Source: an uncultured Acetatifactor sp. (GTDB taxonomy: Bacteria > Bacillota > Clostridia > Lachnospirales > Lachnospiraceae). From it: a DNA stretch of 64,000 nt. Of this stretch, positions 1 through 8,293 are shown one piece after another. The stretch's first letter is position 1; each line of letters starts with the position of its first letter. The notes beneath the pieces were generated by a model, which ran no database searches, was not told where the DNA came from, and saw only the letters and a program-made list of their open reading frames with translations. Both the position numbers and the translations under genes were made by a program. The stretch spans positions 5,339 through 69,338 of the forward strand of contig CAJUJN010000015.1 of NCBI GenBank assembly GCA_910586775.1, given 5' to 3'.

Positions 1-243
1 GGATACCCTGGCCAGGTCCTGGCCGGCGAAGGTAACCGTGCCCCCTGCAATGTAGCCGTTGGCGTCCAGAAGGCGCAGCACGCTCATGGCTGTGACGCTT
101 TTTCCGGAACCGGACTCCCCCACGATTCCCAGGGTGCGGCCCGGATAGATAGAATAGGAGACATCGTTTACGGCCTTTACCGTGCCGTTTCTTGTCTTAA
201 AAAAGGTGCGAAGGTTTTTCACTTCAAGTAAGGGTTCTGACAT
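1..243 (-). CDS. Peptide ABC transporter ATP-binding protein, OppD/DppD type (5' part only)
   Basis: The 81 visible codons give the N-terminus of a nucleotide-binding domain. It starts MSEPLLEVKNLRTFF and has a Walker A motif GESGSGKS near residue 43, followed by the usual VTAMSVLRLL helix. The ATG is preceded by GGAGG eight bases upstream. The rest of the gene, including Q-loop, signature and Walker B, lies left of the window. It is the fourth gene of a leftward operon (binding protein, permease B, permease C, ATPase D). In this family the ATPase powers peptide import with a partner OppF, which presumably follows outside the window. Confidence 0.9.
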   Translation of the reverse strand, partial: MSEPLLEVKNLRTFFKTRNGTVKAVNDVSYSIYPGRTLGIVGESGSGKSVTAMSVLRLLDANGYIAGGTVTFAGQDLARVS

Positions 244-416
244 ATATATACCTCCAACTATTTCAAATGCCGCAGGTCCGGAAGAATGCCTGCACAAAGC
301 GAATAGGATTCGCTTGGGCATTCTTCCGCGTGAGAAAAGTTCGCTGCGCGAACCTGGAATTTCTTAGCGGGCGCACTATGCTGAACGCCGTTCAGCAGAC
401 CGCTTGGAAATTCTTC
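244..416. repeat. Cluster of nested inverted repeats between permease C and ATPase D
   Basis: This 173-bp gap holds three strong palindromes. (1) GGAAGAATGCC at 280-290 pairs with 317-327 and encloses AAGCGAAT/ATTCGCTT (297-304, 308-315). (2) GTTCGC/GCGAAC occupies 339-344 and 348-353. (3) GAATTTC/GAAATTC (357-363, 407-413) encloses AGCGG/CCGCT and CTGAAC/GTTCAG (381-386, 390-395). Transcribed leftward, these would form consecutive hairpins in the operon mRNA. No terminator-like T run follows, so they look more like RNA-stabilising or repeat-derived structures than terminators. Confidence 0.75.
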
Positions 417-2357
417 TCACGCTTCTACCTCCGATTTCGGGTCGAGCACATCCCGCAGCGTATCTCCGATGATATTGATACAGATTACCACAATGGAAAG
501 GAACAGCGCCGGGAATACCCATCGCCACCAGAAGGACTGGATGACCAGGGCGCTTCTGGAGCCGTCAAGCATGTTGCCCCAGGTAGGACGGGGGAGTTGG
601 ACGCCGAAGCCCAGGTAGGAGAGGGAGGACTCGGTCAGCATACAGCTGGCGAAATCCAGTGTAATAGTAACCAGTATGACGGATATAATGTTGGGGAGGA
701 TATGGCGGAAGGCGATCCGTGTCTCCTTTACCCCCATGGAGCGGGCAGCTGTGACAAATTCTTTCTCGCGTTCCGCCAGAATCTGGCCTCTCACCAGTCT
801 GGCCAGCCCGGTCCAGGAGAGTACGCCCAGGATCAGCATGATGATCACGATACGGGTGTCCTCATGGATGTCCGATGCCTGGAAGATGGCAGACAGGCAC
901 AGGGCGAAGGGCAGGAAGGGGATGGCGCCCACGATTTCCGTCAGACGCATCAGGAGCATATCCACTGCGCCCCCGAAGTAACCGGAGATACAGCCGATGA
1001 TGATGCCGATGACAGTGGACACGATGACGGCTACCGCTCCTACGGTCATGGTCATCTTTCCGCCGTTCATGATCCGGTTAAAGACATCCCGTCCCATGTC
1101 GTCGGTGCCCATGATATATCCCTTCAGGCCCCAGCAGTCCACAAATCTGCCGTCCCTGAAGGCATAGTTCTGGAAACCGCTGGCGTATACCTTGTCCACG
1201 GCGCCTTCCTGCGTCAGCGCCTCGGGGATTTTACACTGGCTGCGGTAGTTCTGGCCCCAGGCATATACCCTGCCCTGGTCGGTGGTCAGAACGAAATGCC
1301 TGGTGCCGCCGGAGACGGTGAGGGCATTTTCTCCCTCCAGAAGCTTAGGCAGAGGCTCCTTCATTCCGCTTACCACGATCTCGCCGTCATCAAGAACCAG
1401 AGCCAGCGCGTTGCCGGAGGCGGCGATGTCCACCACTTTGCGCTCTCCGATGTATTCAAACAGGTCCGTGCTGACATTGCGTCCGTTTTCGTCCGGTACG
1501 CTGATCAGGTTGTACTTGGTGCTCTTGCCGCAGACAAAGGTGCCGTTTTCGTCTATGCCGTAGATACCGTCGTTGGTAAAGGCCAGCTTGACGATGGGGC
1601 TTTCATTCCTGCCGTGCCTGATTACGGAGGAAAGATTGGTGGCGGCCAGTCCGTCATTGCCCCAGGCGTAGATGGTGCCGTCTTCCATGAGGATGGCGGT
1701 TACCTGGTTGCCGCAGATCAGCTGGCGGACCTGGGAGGCATCGATGGTTCCGCCGTTCATCAGTTCGTCCGGCTGCCTGCGGGCAGCGGCGATCATGGAA
1801 CCGTCGTGGCCGTACTGGCCGTTGTCATATTCGCCCCAGGCATGGACCCGGCCGTCCTCGGAGATGGCCACGCAGTGGTCGGAGCCTGCGGCCACATGGA
1901 CGATTTTGCTGTTTTTCACTTCTTCCGGGATATTCATGACATCTCTGGCCGGGTCTCCGGATATATTCACATACTGTCCCCACATGGAGACTTTTCCGTC
2001 CGTATCCACGCCTATGGTAAAGGTACCTCTGGAGGAAATATCCACCACGCCGTCCTTCATACCTTCGGGCAGTTCCATCAGGCTCAGAGTGGGAGCCATA
2101 TTGGTGTGCAGCATCTCGCTGCCTGTCTCCGTCAGATCCACCGGTGAGATGGCGGAGCCGATGAACACAAAGAGAAACATCCCTGCCAGAATGATTACCG
2201 CTCCCGTGGCAAGGGGTTTGCGGAAGAATCGTTTGACTGCCAGTTTGCCGGGGCTGTCAAAACGCTCGTCGGCTATGGTCAGTTCCCTGGAGCCGCCGAA
2301 GAACATTCTGCGCAGCCAGCGGAAAGGAGCGAAGCCCTTTTTACTATTATTACTCAT
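417..2357 (-). CDS. Peptide ABC transporter permease C (DppC/OppC type) with an RCC1-like beta-propeller insertion
   Basis: 646 residues, about twice the usual 300. TM1 is near residues 50-70. Residues about 100-412 form at least six or seven degenerate RCC1-type repeats of the pattern VxxVAAGSDHCVAISEDGRVHAWG, including DGTIYAWGN and QGRVYAWGQN. Normal DppC sequence resumes at the GTDDMGRDVFNRI motif (about 417-429), followed by five membrane segments and the EAA-like loop around ARSMGVKETRIAFRHILPN. The propeller therefore sits in the first extracytoplasmic loop. The start has AGGAG 10 bases upstream. It lies between permease B and ATPase D of the leftward operon. Permease identity is certain; calling the insert RCC1-like rests on reading the repeats. 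Confidence 0.9.
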   Translation of the reverse strand: MSNNSKKGFAPFRWLRRMFFGGSRELTIADERFDSPGKLAVKRFFRKPLATGAVIILAGMFLFVFIGSAISPVDLTETGSEMLHTNMAPTLSLMELPEGMKDGVVDISSRGTFTIGVDTDGKVSMWGQYVNISGDPARDVMNIPEEVKNSKIVHVAAGSDHCVAISEDGRVHAWGEYDNGQYGHDGSMIAAARRQPDELMNGGTIDASQVRQLICGNQVTAILMEDGTIYAWGNDGLAATNLSSVIRHGRNESPIVKLAFTNDGIYGIDENGTFVCGKSTKYNLISVPDENGRNVSTDLFEYIGERKVVDIAASGNALALVLDDGEIVVSGMKEPLPKLLEGENALTVSGGTRHFVLTTDQGRVYAWGQNYRSQCKIPEALTQEGAVDKVYASGFQNYAFRDGRFVDCWGLKGYIMGTDDMGRDVFNRIMNGGKMTMTVGAVAVIVSTVIGIIIGCISGYFGGAVDMLLMRLTEIVGAIPFLPFALCLSAIFQASDIHEDTRIVIIMLILGVLSWTGLARLVRGQILAEREKEFVTAARSMGVKETRIAFRHILPNIISVILVTITLDFASCMLTESSLSYLGFGVQLPRPTWGNMLDGSRSALVIQSFWWRWVFPALFLSIVVICINIIGDTLRDVLDPKSEVEA

Positions 2358-2587
2358 TTATCTATTTCTCCTTATACCAATTGTCGTTTGCGACAATTTG
2401 TTCCGTATCCGCGCCCCAATCCCTCTGCGGTATGGAATTTTCGGCTGTGGGTAGATTGTGCCGTTCCATTCCGGTCAATAGAATTCTGCACTTGAATTTT
2501 ATCGAATGCGTGTATCATGCTGTGAGCGGCGAAGCCGGGGACAGCAGTCAATTCCGGGGGACATGGGAAAGCGGGTCCGTCTGCTTG

Positions 2588-2791
2588 TTAATACTTACAT
2601 CCAAAAATATTTGCAAACCTGAATATATACTGTATACCGGTTGAATTTGCAGTACTAACCGACTGCAGACCGCCAGCCAGGTATTTTCCCGGAGGCATCA
2701 ATGTAAATCCCGGCGGTCTGCGGTATATAATGAGTGAGCGCTTCTGCAAATGCAGGACAGAGAAGGTAAAATAAATGTGCTCACGAGTCTA
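2588..2791 (+). repeat. Palindromic repeat family B, copy B1, interrupted by family A element
   Basis: The left part (2588-2625, containing ATATTTGCAAACCTGAATATA) matches the 5' part of copies at 25336 and 55823. The right part (2726-2791, TATAATGAGTGAGCGCTTCTGC to CTCACGAGTCTA) matches their 3' part. The two parts are separated by the 102-bp family A element. The right end overlaps the stop codon of permease B. It lies in the 423-bp gap between permease B and permease C (2358-2780). That gap also holds a perfect hairpin AATTGTCG-TTTG-CGACAATT at 2379-2398 just upstream of the permease C ribosome site. Confidence 0.7.
2626..2727 (+). mobile_element. 102-bp MITE-like element, family A copy A1
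   Basis: Exactly 102 bp, like copies at 11257-11358 (inverted) and 45340-45441. The ends are TATACTG and CGGTATA, imperfect terminal inverted repeats. Inside, a left hairpin (TACTG...TTGCAGTA) is followed by a right hairpin in which GCAGACCGCC pairs with GGCGGTCTGC. It has no coding capacity. It is inserted in the TATA of a family B repeat, consistent with a TA-rich target. Confidence 0.8.
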
Positions 2792-3809
2792 CACGGACTC
2801 TTGGGTCTGCCAGGCCGTAAGCGATATCTACGATCAGGTTGCCGAGAAGACCCAGGATGACATAGAACATCTGAAGCAGCAGCACTACCTCAAAATCCTT
2901 GCTGTTCAGGCTGAGTATGTAAATACGGCCCACACCGTTGAGGCCGAATATATTTTCGATTACAATGGAGCCGGAAAAAATACCGATAAACCATCCGATT
3001 ACCAGTGTAATAATGGGAATCAGCGCATTTCGGAAGGCGTGGCTGTAAATGACCGTCTTCTCCGCCAGGCCTTTTGCCCGGGCAGTCCGGATACAGTCCA
3101 GGGAAAGCGCTTCCGACATGGAAGCCCTCACATAGCGTGTCATGCCGCCCAGAGAGGAGAAGGTCATGACGATCAGAGGAAGCGCCATATAGTACAGCCT
3201 GTCCTTCAATTCGGTAAGACCGGTGAAACTGGAGCCGGGTGTCTTCATGCCCGAGACAGGGAACCATTTTAACATGATGGCAAAAATCCAGATGAATACG
3301 ATGGCGATGATGAAGCCCGGGATACTGTAGCCGACGATGGTTCCCACCTGGATGGCGGTATCCCTTTTGCTGCCTCTGTGGACAGCGCAGAATATCCCTA
3401 AGGGTATGGTGATCCCCAGACCCAGAAAGGTTGCAAAGATATTGATAAAAACAGTGTTTTTCAGCGGAGCCGCCAGTACTTCTCTGGCACTCCGGTCATA
3501 TTCATAGCTGTAGCCCGGATTTCCCTGGAGGATGCCGTTGTATTTGCCGTTAATGGGCGCCAGACCGATCCATCCCAGATAGCGCACCACCACGTTCTGA
3601 TCCGTTCCCAGTTCCCTGCGCAGCTCATCCACCCTTGCCTGATAGAGCTCGGCAGCGTTTTCCGTGGTTTTCAGTCCTTTCCTGTAGGGTTCCGCCTCTG
3701 CCACCGCCCGGTCATAGGGGATGAGAGAGTATACGAAAAACATGAGAAAGGAGAGAATCAAAAGGACTACAACCATATAGCCAAATCTTTTCAGTATATA
3801 CTTGCCCAT
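2781..3809 (-). CDS. Peptide ABC transporter permease B (DppB/OppB type)
   Basis: 342 residues starting MGKYILKRFGYMVVVLLILS. The upstream open frame has no ribosome site, while this ATG has GGAG seven bases before it. It has the family's N-terminal membrane anchor, an external loop to about residue 130, five further membrane segments, and the cytoplasmic coupling loop near RYVRASMSEALSLDCIRTARAKG. The C-terminus YGLADPRVRVDS matches the conserved YxxxDPR(V/I)R ending. It pairs with permease C to form the peptide channel. It follows the binding-protein gene after a 208-bp gap containing a terminator-like hairpin. Confidence 0.93.
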   Translation of the reverse strand: MGKYILKRFGYMVVVLLILSFLMFFVYSLIPYDRAVAEAEPYRKGLKTTENAAELYQARVDELRRELGTDQNVVVRYLGWIGLAPINGKYNGILQGNPGYSYEYDRSAREVLAAPLKNTVFINIFATFLGLGITIPLGIFCAVHRGSKRDTAIQVGTIVGYSIPGFIIAIVFIWIFAIMLKWFPVSGMKTPGSSFTGLTELKDRLYYMALPLIVMTFSSLGGMTRYVRASMSEALSLDCIRTARAKGLAEKTVIYSHAFRNALIPIITLVIGWFIGIFSGSIVIENIFGLNGVGRIYILSLNSKDFEVVLLLQMFYVILGLLGNLIVDIAYGLADPRVRVDS

Positions 3810-3951
3810 ATCATACTCCGTTTCTGCTATTGATACCCAATATTGACAGGCACGGCCGAATACATCTGCCAACCTGAATGAAAAACCAGTGACAGGATAA
3901 ACAGCGGCAAATAAAAGCGGCCATGCATACAGTTTTGTGTCGTTGTAATAA

Positions 3952-3981
3952 ATGGGGCAGTCGTTTTGACGGCTGCCCCAT
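3952..3981 (-). terminator. Hairpin between binding protein and permease B, possible attenuator
   Basis: ATGGGGCAG pairs with CTGCCCCAT around a 12-base loop and, read leftward, is followed by TTTATT. It lies directly after the binding-protein stop codon. Partial termination here would give more binding protein than channel. The right operon has a similar hairpin in the same place. Confidence 0.6.
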
Positions 3982-4017
3982 CTCCTGCTTGTCATAGATT
4001 GAAACCGAAATTCCGGT

Positions 4018-6222
4018 TTAGAAGCCCTTCACATTCGCATACAGAAGCGCTGCGGCAGGACCGCGGAAGGGGCTGGTATGGAAATTCTCAATCTTTGCAT
4101 TGTATACATCGTAGTAGTAGTTGGAGTACAGCGGGATATCGGGCATCAGCTCGTTCCATCTCTCCACATAACCCATGTACCACTGGTTGAATTCGTCCTC
4201 GGTAGAGGCATTGTAAACCATAGCCATGGACAGGTAATCCATACCAAGCTTGTCGCCGGATGCCTCCACTGCCTCCTCATAGGAAAGCTTTTCAGCCTTC
4301 AGGTCATAAGGGAAGTCGATGTCATAGGGATCATACAGCTTGTTGGAGGAATTGGTAAACCATGCAGGGTCATGGGACCACTGGTAGGAGGTATCAAGGT
4401 TGGTCAATGCGGAAAATCCGGTTGCCAGATTGTACATCCCATAGGTAGGAATTCCGTTGTAGCCATAGGTGGGCTCGCGGTAAATTTCGCCCAGCAGCTT
4501 GTTGAAATCGCCTGTGGTAGCGCGGACCACCATACCTGCCGCCGCAAGGTCGGAGCTGTTGGCCAGGGTGGTGGAGATCAGGTCGGTGACTTCGTTGGGA
4601 GAAGAGCCGAACCAGTTGATTGCCAGGGGCATGTAGTACTCGCCGTTAATTTCTACGGTCTGGTAGGTCACGCCGTCTGTATTGGAAACGGAAGCGTAGG
4701 TCTTGTTTGCGCCGTCCAGGGCATTGGCCTCATCGGCGGTCAGCTTCTTGTAACGCACTGCGTCAACGCCTTCGGCGCCTTCCACGAATTCTTCGCCCCT
4801 GGAGTTGTAAACCCAGCCGCCGTCCTCCAGGACCTTCTTGGCTGTCTCGGGAGAGAAAGCGTAGTCAATGAGTTCGATATCATCCTGCACCGCTTTCCAG
4901 GGACCAAGGTCAGGGCTGTAAGGGCCGTCTACCACGACGCCGTAGCCGCCGGTGAAGGTCTGGCAGAATTCGGTACGGTTCAGCAGGTATGCGATTGCCT
5001 GGCGCACTTCCTGGAACATGGTAGGACCGAAGTCGCAGTCAAACTGAATCTTGCCGTAGCCGGCTCTCTGATAGTGAGTTTCCGTAAAGTTCTCGCCGTC
5101 TACCACTGCCAGTGCAGCCGTGGTATCCTTGCCGCCGGTTACGCCGCCCAGAATATCGGTACCGCCGCTGGTAAGCTCCTCCAGCTGGGTTTCTGCGATC
5201 AGCTTCACATATACGATGGTCTCGATGGAAGGGGTCTGTCCCTCATAGTTGCCCTTGAACTGGGGATTCAGGGTCATGGTAGCCTGCTTTGTGGAGGCAT
5301 CCCAGTCGGAAACTACATAGGCGCCGGAGAAAGGATACCTGGTCAGGTCATAACGATTGGCCTCGATTTCGGCAGCCTTTACATAGCTGTCTCCGTTCTT
5401 CTCATAGAAGTTCTCGCTTAAGTACACGCCGTTGCCGTCGTCCAGGATATCCACATCTTCGCCCAGCACCAGGCCCAGCGGAGCGGGATCAAATCCGGCG
5501 TAGGTATATGCAAAGTAGTAAGGATAGTAGTCGGAGGACACTGTAACGGAGTAGCTGTAATCGCTCAGCAGACGGATGCCTGCGAATTCCCTGGAAGTGC
5601 CTTCCGCTTCTTCTCCGGTATAGTCGTGGAATGCCTGATAACCTACAAATGCCATGCCGCTGGTACCGGGGCGTCCGGCTTCCATACTTACCTGGGAGGC
5701 AAAGGACAGGGTGGCTGCAAGATAGTTTTTCGCCGTGATGGGCGTGCCGTCACTGAAGGTCAGGTCTTCGTTGAGTTCTACAGTGAATGTGGCGGTGCCG
5801 TCCTCGTTCTCCGTCTCGGTGTGGCTTTTTACAGAAGTATCATTCCACACAAGGTTTCCGTCCTCGGCCACTTCCTGTGTACCGTAGCCGATGGTCAGAC
5901 GTCCGATATCCTGGTCGGAAGCGCCCACGGAGCTGGTACCCCAGCCGGGGAAACGGAAATCGCCGGTCAGGTCGGTGGTATTGCCCATGATGACTTTGTT
6001 CTCGTATGCAACGTCGGAGCCGCCTGCATCGGAACTATTGCCGCTTTCGTTTTCTTCGGAAGAAGCGTCGGAATTTGCATCGGAGTTTTCTTCGGATGAA
6101 GCATCGCCGGATTCTGAACCGGACGGTGCGCTGCTGTCTGCCGGGGTGTCATTTCCGCAGGCGGCCATACTGAAAGCCATTGCGGAAGCCAGCAGAAGAG
6201 CAAGGAACTTTTTTCTTTTCAT
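4018..6222 (-). CDS. Peptide ABC transporter substrate-binding lipoprotein (SBP_bac_5 family)
   Basis: 734 residues. The chosen ATG (MKRKKFLALLLASAMAFSMAACG) gives a perfect lipoprotein signal with lipobox MAAC and has AGGAGG 12 bases upstream; an upstream ATG lacks both. A serine/glutamate-rich tether (about residues 20-75) precedes the binding domain. The domain has typical SBP_bac_5 features such as VELNEDLTFSDGTPITAKNYL and FDCDFGPTMFQEVRQAIAYLLNR. It is the first gene of the leftward operon, immediately outside the invertible segment. No good promoter is visible between the left inverted repeat and this gene, so in the present orientation it may be silent. Confidence 0.92.
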   Translation of the reverse strand: MKRKKFLALLLASAMAFSMAACGNDTPADSSAPSGSESGDASSEENSDANSDASSEENESGNSSDAGGSDVAYENKVIMGNTTDLTGDFRFPGWGTSSVGASDQDIGRLTIGYGTQEVAEDGNLVWNDTSVKSHTETENEDGTATFTVELNEDLTFSDGTPITAKNYLAATLSFASQVSMEAGRPGTSGMAFVGYQAFHDYTGEEAEGTSREFAGIRLLSDYSYSVTVSSDYYPYYFAYTYAGFDPAPLGLVLGEDVDILDDGNGVYLSENFYEKNGDSYVKAAEIEANRYDLTRYPFSGAYVVSDWDASTKQATMTLNPQFKGNYEGQTPSIETIVYVKLIAETQLEELTSGGTDILGGVTGGKDTTAALAVVDGENFTETHYQRAGYGKIQFDCDFGPTMFQEVRQAIAYLLNRTEFCQTFTGGYGVVVDGPYSPDLGPWKAVQDDIELIDYAFSPETAKKVLEDGGWVYNSRGEEFVEGAEGVDAVRYKKLTADEANALDGANKTYASVSNTDGVTYQTVEINGEYYMPLAINWFGSSPNEVTDLISTTLANSSDLAAAGMVVRATTGDFNKLLGEIYREPTYGYNGIPTYGMYNLATGFSALTNLDTSYQWSHDPAWFTNSSNKLYDPYDIDFPYDLKAEKLSYEEAVEASGDKLGMDYLSMAMVYNASTEDEFNQWYMGYVERWNELMPDIPLYSNYYYDVYNAKIENFHTSPFRGPAAALLYANVKGF

Positions 6223-6431
6223 AATGCTGTTAATCCTCCTTTTGGAATCATGTTTCACATACTGTTAGGAACTGTCTGGAAATAAATTTGCACTTTAGGG
6301 AGAGAAACATCAGTATATATGCGCCTTCCCGTGCGGAATCCTGCAAATTTATTTCGTGACGCTTCCTTACTCACTGATTATTTATTCAAGATTAAAAAAA
6401 GGACCGAATAACAAAGGTATTTGTTTCCTTG

Positions 6432-6486
6432 TGAATACCTGTATACAATCAGTGCCGTATGTAGTTAACGTAGTTTAGTATAAATT
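6432..6486 (+). repeat. Left inverted repeat (IR-L) of the invertible segment
   Basis: Bases 6432-6449 (18 bp, TGAATACCTGTATACAAT) match the complement of 8322-8339 exactly. Bases 6452-6486 (35 bp) match the complement of 8284-8318 exactly. They are joined by 2 bp here and 3 bp on the other side. The arm holds a direct repeat GTAGTT-AAC-GTAGTT. Read leftward, the inner edge carries TATACT (6477-6482), but the position of a -35 box (6500-6505) reads CCGGAA, so no promoter points left at present. Weaker similarity continues outward for about 30 bp. Confidence 0.92.
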
Positions 6487-6613
6487 TGTGTTCAGCCCTT
6501 TCCGGCTTGCTTTTTGCCCTGTAAATCAGGGATTCACAAGGTTTTTCTGGGGGCGGAAAATTTTTTCCCCGCCGGAATATCCTGCTTTTTTCATACTGTC
6601 TGCACGAGGGAAT

Positions 6614-6643
6614 CTGGACTTTTCACTGCCTGCCTGTTATAAT
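6614..6643 (+). promoter_or_regulatory. Putative promoter of the recombinase gene
   Basis: CTGGAC (6614-6619), 18-bp spacer, perfect TATAAT (6638-6643), about 50 bp upstream of the recombinase start. It lies inside the invertible segment, so it would travel with the gene. Confidence 0.6.
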
Positions 6644-6693
6644 CCGTCTGCAAACAAGTATTTGTCATACAAAAGAAGAAAGAAGGGTTTGAT

Positions 6694-8013
6694 ATGGCAT
6701 CAATGAAAAGAGTCACACTCAAAAACGGCCGGGTAGTCTACCGCATTGTCATCAGCCTTGGATATGACAGCCAGGGGCATAAGCTCGTAAAGAATCTCTC
6801 CTATTCCGTAAACCAGTCATCCACAGCCAGAGAGCAGGAGAGGGAAGCGTTGAAATATGCCATGGATTTAGAGGACAGGCTAAAGTATGGACGGGAACCT
6901 GCAGGAGCAAACCTGCTCTTTAACGACTTTGCGCGCAAATGGCTGGAAGGCGAGAGGGAAAACCTTGCGGCGGGAACTTATGTGGGCTATGAACAGCTTC
7001 TGCGGAGTAAAATACTTCCTTATTTTAAAACTTACCGAATAGCCCATGTGCGGACTTCGGATATCGAAGCCTTTTATAAAATGCTGTGCAGGGAATATTC
7101 TCCCGGTACCATCAAACGATACGCCAATGTGCTGAACCGCATATTTGGAACGGCCAGAAGATGGGAACTTATAACGGAAAATCCCTGCCAGGGAGCCAGA
7201 AAGCCAAAGAAACTGCAGGAAGGTTCACAACTGCGCTATTTTACCCCGCAGCAAGCCCTGGTTTTCTTAAAATCCCTGGATATGTCCTACGGAAGAAACA
7301 GCAGGAAAAATTTGCAGGAAGGTTTCCGCTGTAGAGAGCAGGAGGCCGGGGAGTACTTCGGAGACAGAAGGGTGCCCATACAGTACAGAGTATTTTTTTC
7401 CCTTTCCCTGTTCTGCGGTTTCCGAAAAGGAGAGACCCTGGCATTATGCTGGGAGGATATTGATTTTGAAGAGAGAGAAATCTCTGTTTCAAAGGCCATC
7501 GGAAGGACGGGGCATGGATTCGGTTATAAAGAACCGAAAAACAGAGCCTCCATGAGGAAAGTGCCCTTTCCGGAAAGTCTTATTCCGCTTCTGACGGAAT
7601 ACAGGGATCAGTACAACCAATGGAAAAGGGAACCCGGCAGGGACTGGCAGGGAAGCGGAAATCTCTTTGTCCGCCGGGACGGGACACTGATGGGGCAGTC
7701 CACTGCCTACCAGTATTTTGTCAGTCACCTGAAACGGTATAACAGATGGGTGAAAGAGTGTCCGGAGGAGGCAGCAGAAAAAGGGCTCACCGTCCTGCCC
7801 GAAATCCCCCTTCACGGGCTGCGGCATTCCTGTGCCACTCTGCTGAACTATTTAGAAGTGAATATCGTCGATATCTCAAAATATCTGGGACATGCCAGCT
7901 GTTCCACTACCATGAATATCTATACCCACAGTTTTGAGGAACAAAAGCGGGCAGCAAGCGACAGACTGAATGAGTTCCTTTGCGGTGCCATTGAAAAAGG
8001 GCAGGGCATATAA
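6694..8013 (+). CDS. Tyrosine recombinase/integrase of the invertible segment
   Basis: 439 residues. An N-terminal arm-binding-like domain (1-65) is followed by a SAM-like core-binding domain (about 72-165) and the catalytic domain (about 185-430). Visible catalytic residues are R244 in CGFRKGE, a likely lysine at 282 in EPKNRASMRK, H374 and R377 in HGLRH, H400 in LGHAS and the nucleophile Y410 in MNIYTHSF. The set is complete, so the enzyme looks active. AGAAGGG lies seven bases before the ATG. No excisionase, relaxase or other mobile gene accompanies it. The inverted (not direct) flanking repeats argue for a DNA invertase role rather than integration of a transferable element. Confidence 0.92.
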   Translation: MASMKRVTLKNGRVVYRIVISLGYDSQGHKLVKNLSYSVNQSSTAREQEREALKYAMDLEDRLKYGREPAGANLLFNDFARKWLEGERENLAAGTYVGYEQLLRSKILPYFKTYRIAHVRTSDIEAFYKMLCREYSPGTIKRYANVLNRIFGTARRWELITENPCQGARKPKKLQEGSQLRYFTPQQALVFLKSLDMSYGRNSRKNLQEGFRCREQEAGEYFGDRRVPIQYRVFFSLSLFCGFRKGETLALCWEDIDFEEREISVSKAIGRTGHGFGYKEPKNRASMRKVPFPESLIPLLTEYRDQYNQWKREPGRDWQGSGNLFVRRDGTLMGQSTAYQYFVSHLKRYNRWVKECPEEAAEKGLTVLPEIPLHGLRHSCATLLNYLEVNIVDISKYLGHASCSTTMNIYTHSFEEQKRAASDRLNEFLCGAIEKGQGI

Positions 8014-8264
8014 CTGATTTCATACTGGAAAAGCTTTTCAGGAAGGAAACCTTTCCCTTTTGGCAGACTGCTGCAAGTTTTCGACATTTTTCCCATTATA
8101 TGACGGATATTTTTATTTGATTTGCCGCTCAGGTGGAGAAGAATGGTATAAGATGTTTGGTTGATGGGTATAAAGGCACAGGTTCATTGAATAATTATGA
8201 CTATATCTACTGAAAACACGGGTATTTCCAAGATTTGCAGCATGCCTCAGAGACCAAAAACTGC
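8014..8264. other. Non-coding tail of the invertible segment
   Basis: About 250 AT-rich bases between the recombinase stop and the outward promoter. A short hairpin GGAAGG-AAA-CCTTTCC with CTTTT after it (about 8041-8060) may end the recombinase transcript. I see no gene here. Confidence 0.5.
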
Positions 8265-8293
8265 TTGACATTTTATACGTTATAATTTATACT
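8265..8293 (+). promoter_or_regulatory. Outward sigma-A promoter for the right transporter operon
   Basis: TTGACA (8265-8270), 17-bp spacer, TATACT (8288-8293), the best promoter match in this region. The -35 and spacer lie inside the unique part of the segment and the -10 lies at the inner edge of the right inverted repeat. Transcription would start near 8300 inside the repeat and run through a leader of about 147 bases to the binding-protein gene at 8447. Confidence 0.85.

Noticed and set aside
267..2147. 626-codon open frame on the plus strand
   Set aside because: Exact antisense shadow of the permease C gene; the product has no family features and no ribosome site, while the minus frame is clearly a permease.
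4078..5421. 447-codon plus-strand frame
   Set aside because: Antisense of the binding-protein gene, without a ribosome site and with a composition expected from the complement.
6477..6505. Leftward promoter at IR-L
   Set aside because: TATACT is present but the -35 position is CCGGAA and no nearby alternative box fits, so no active promoter is called in this orientation.
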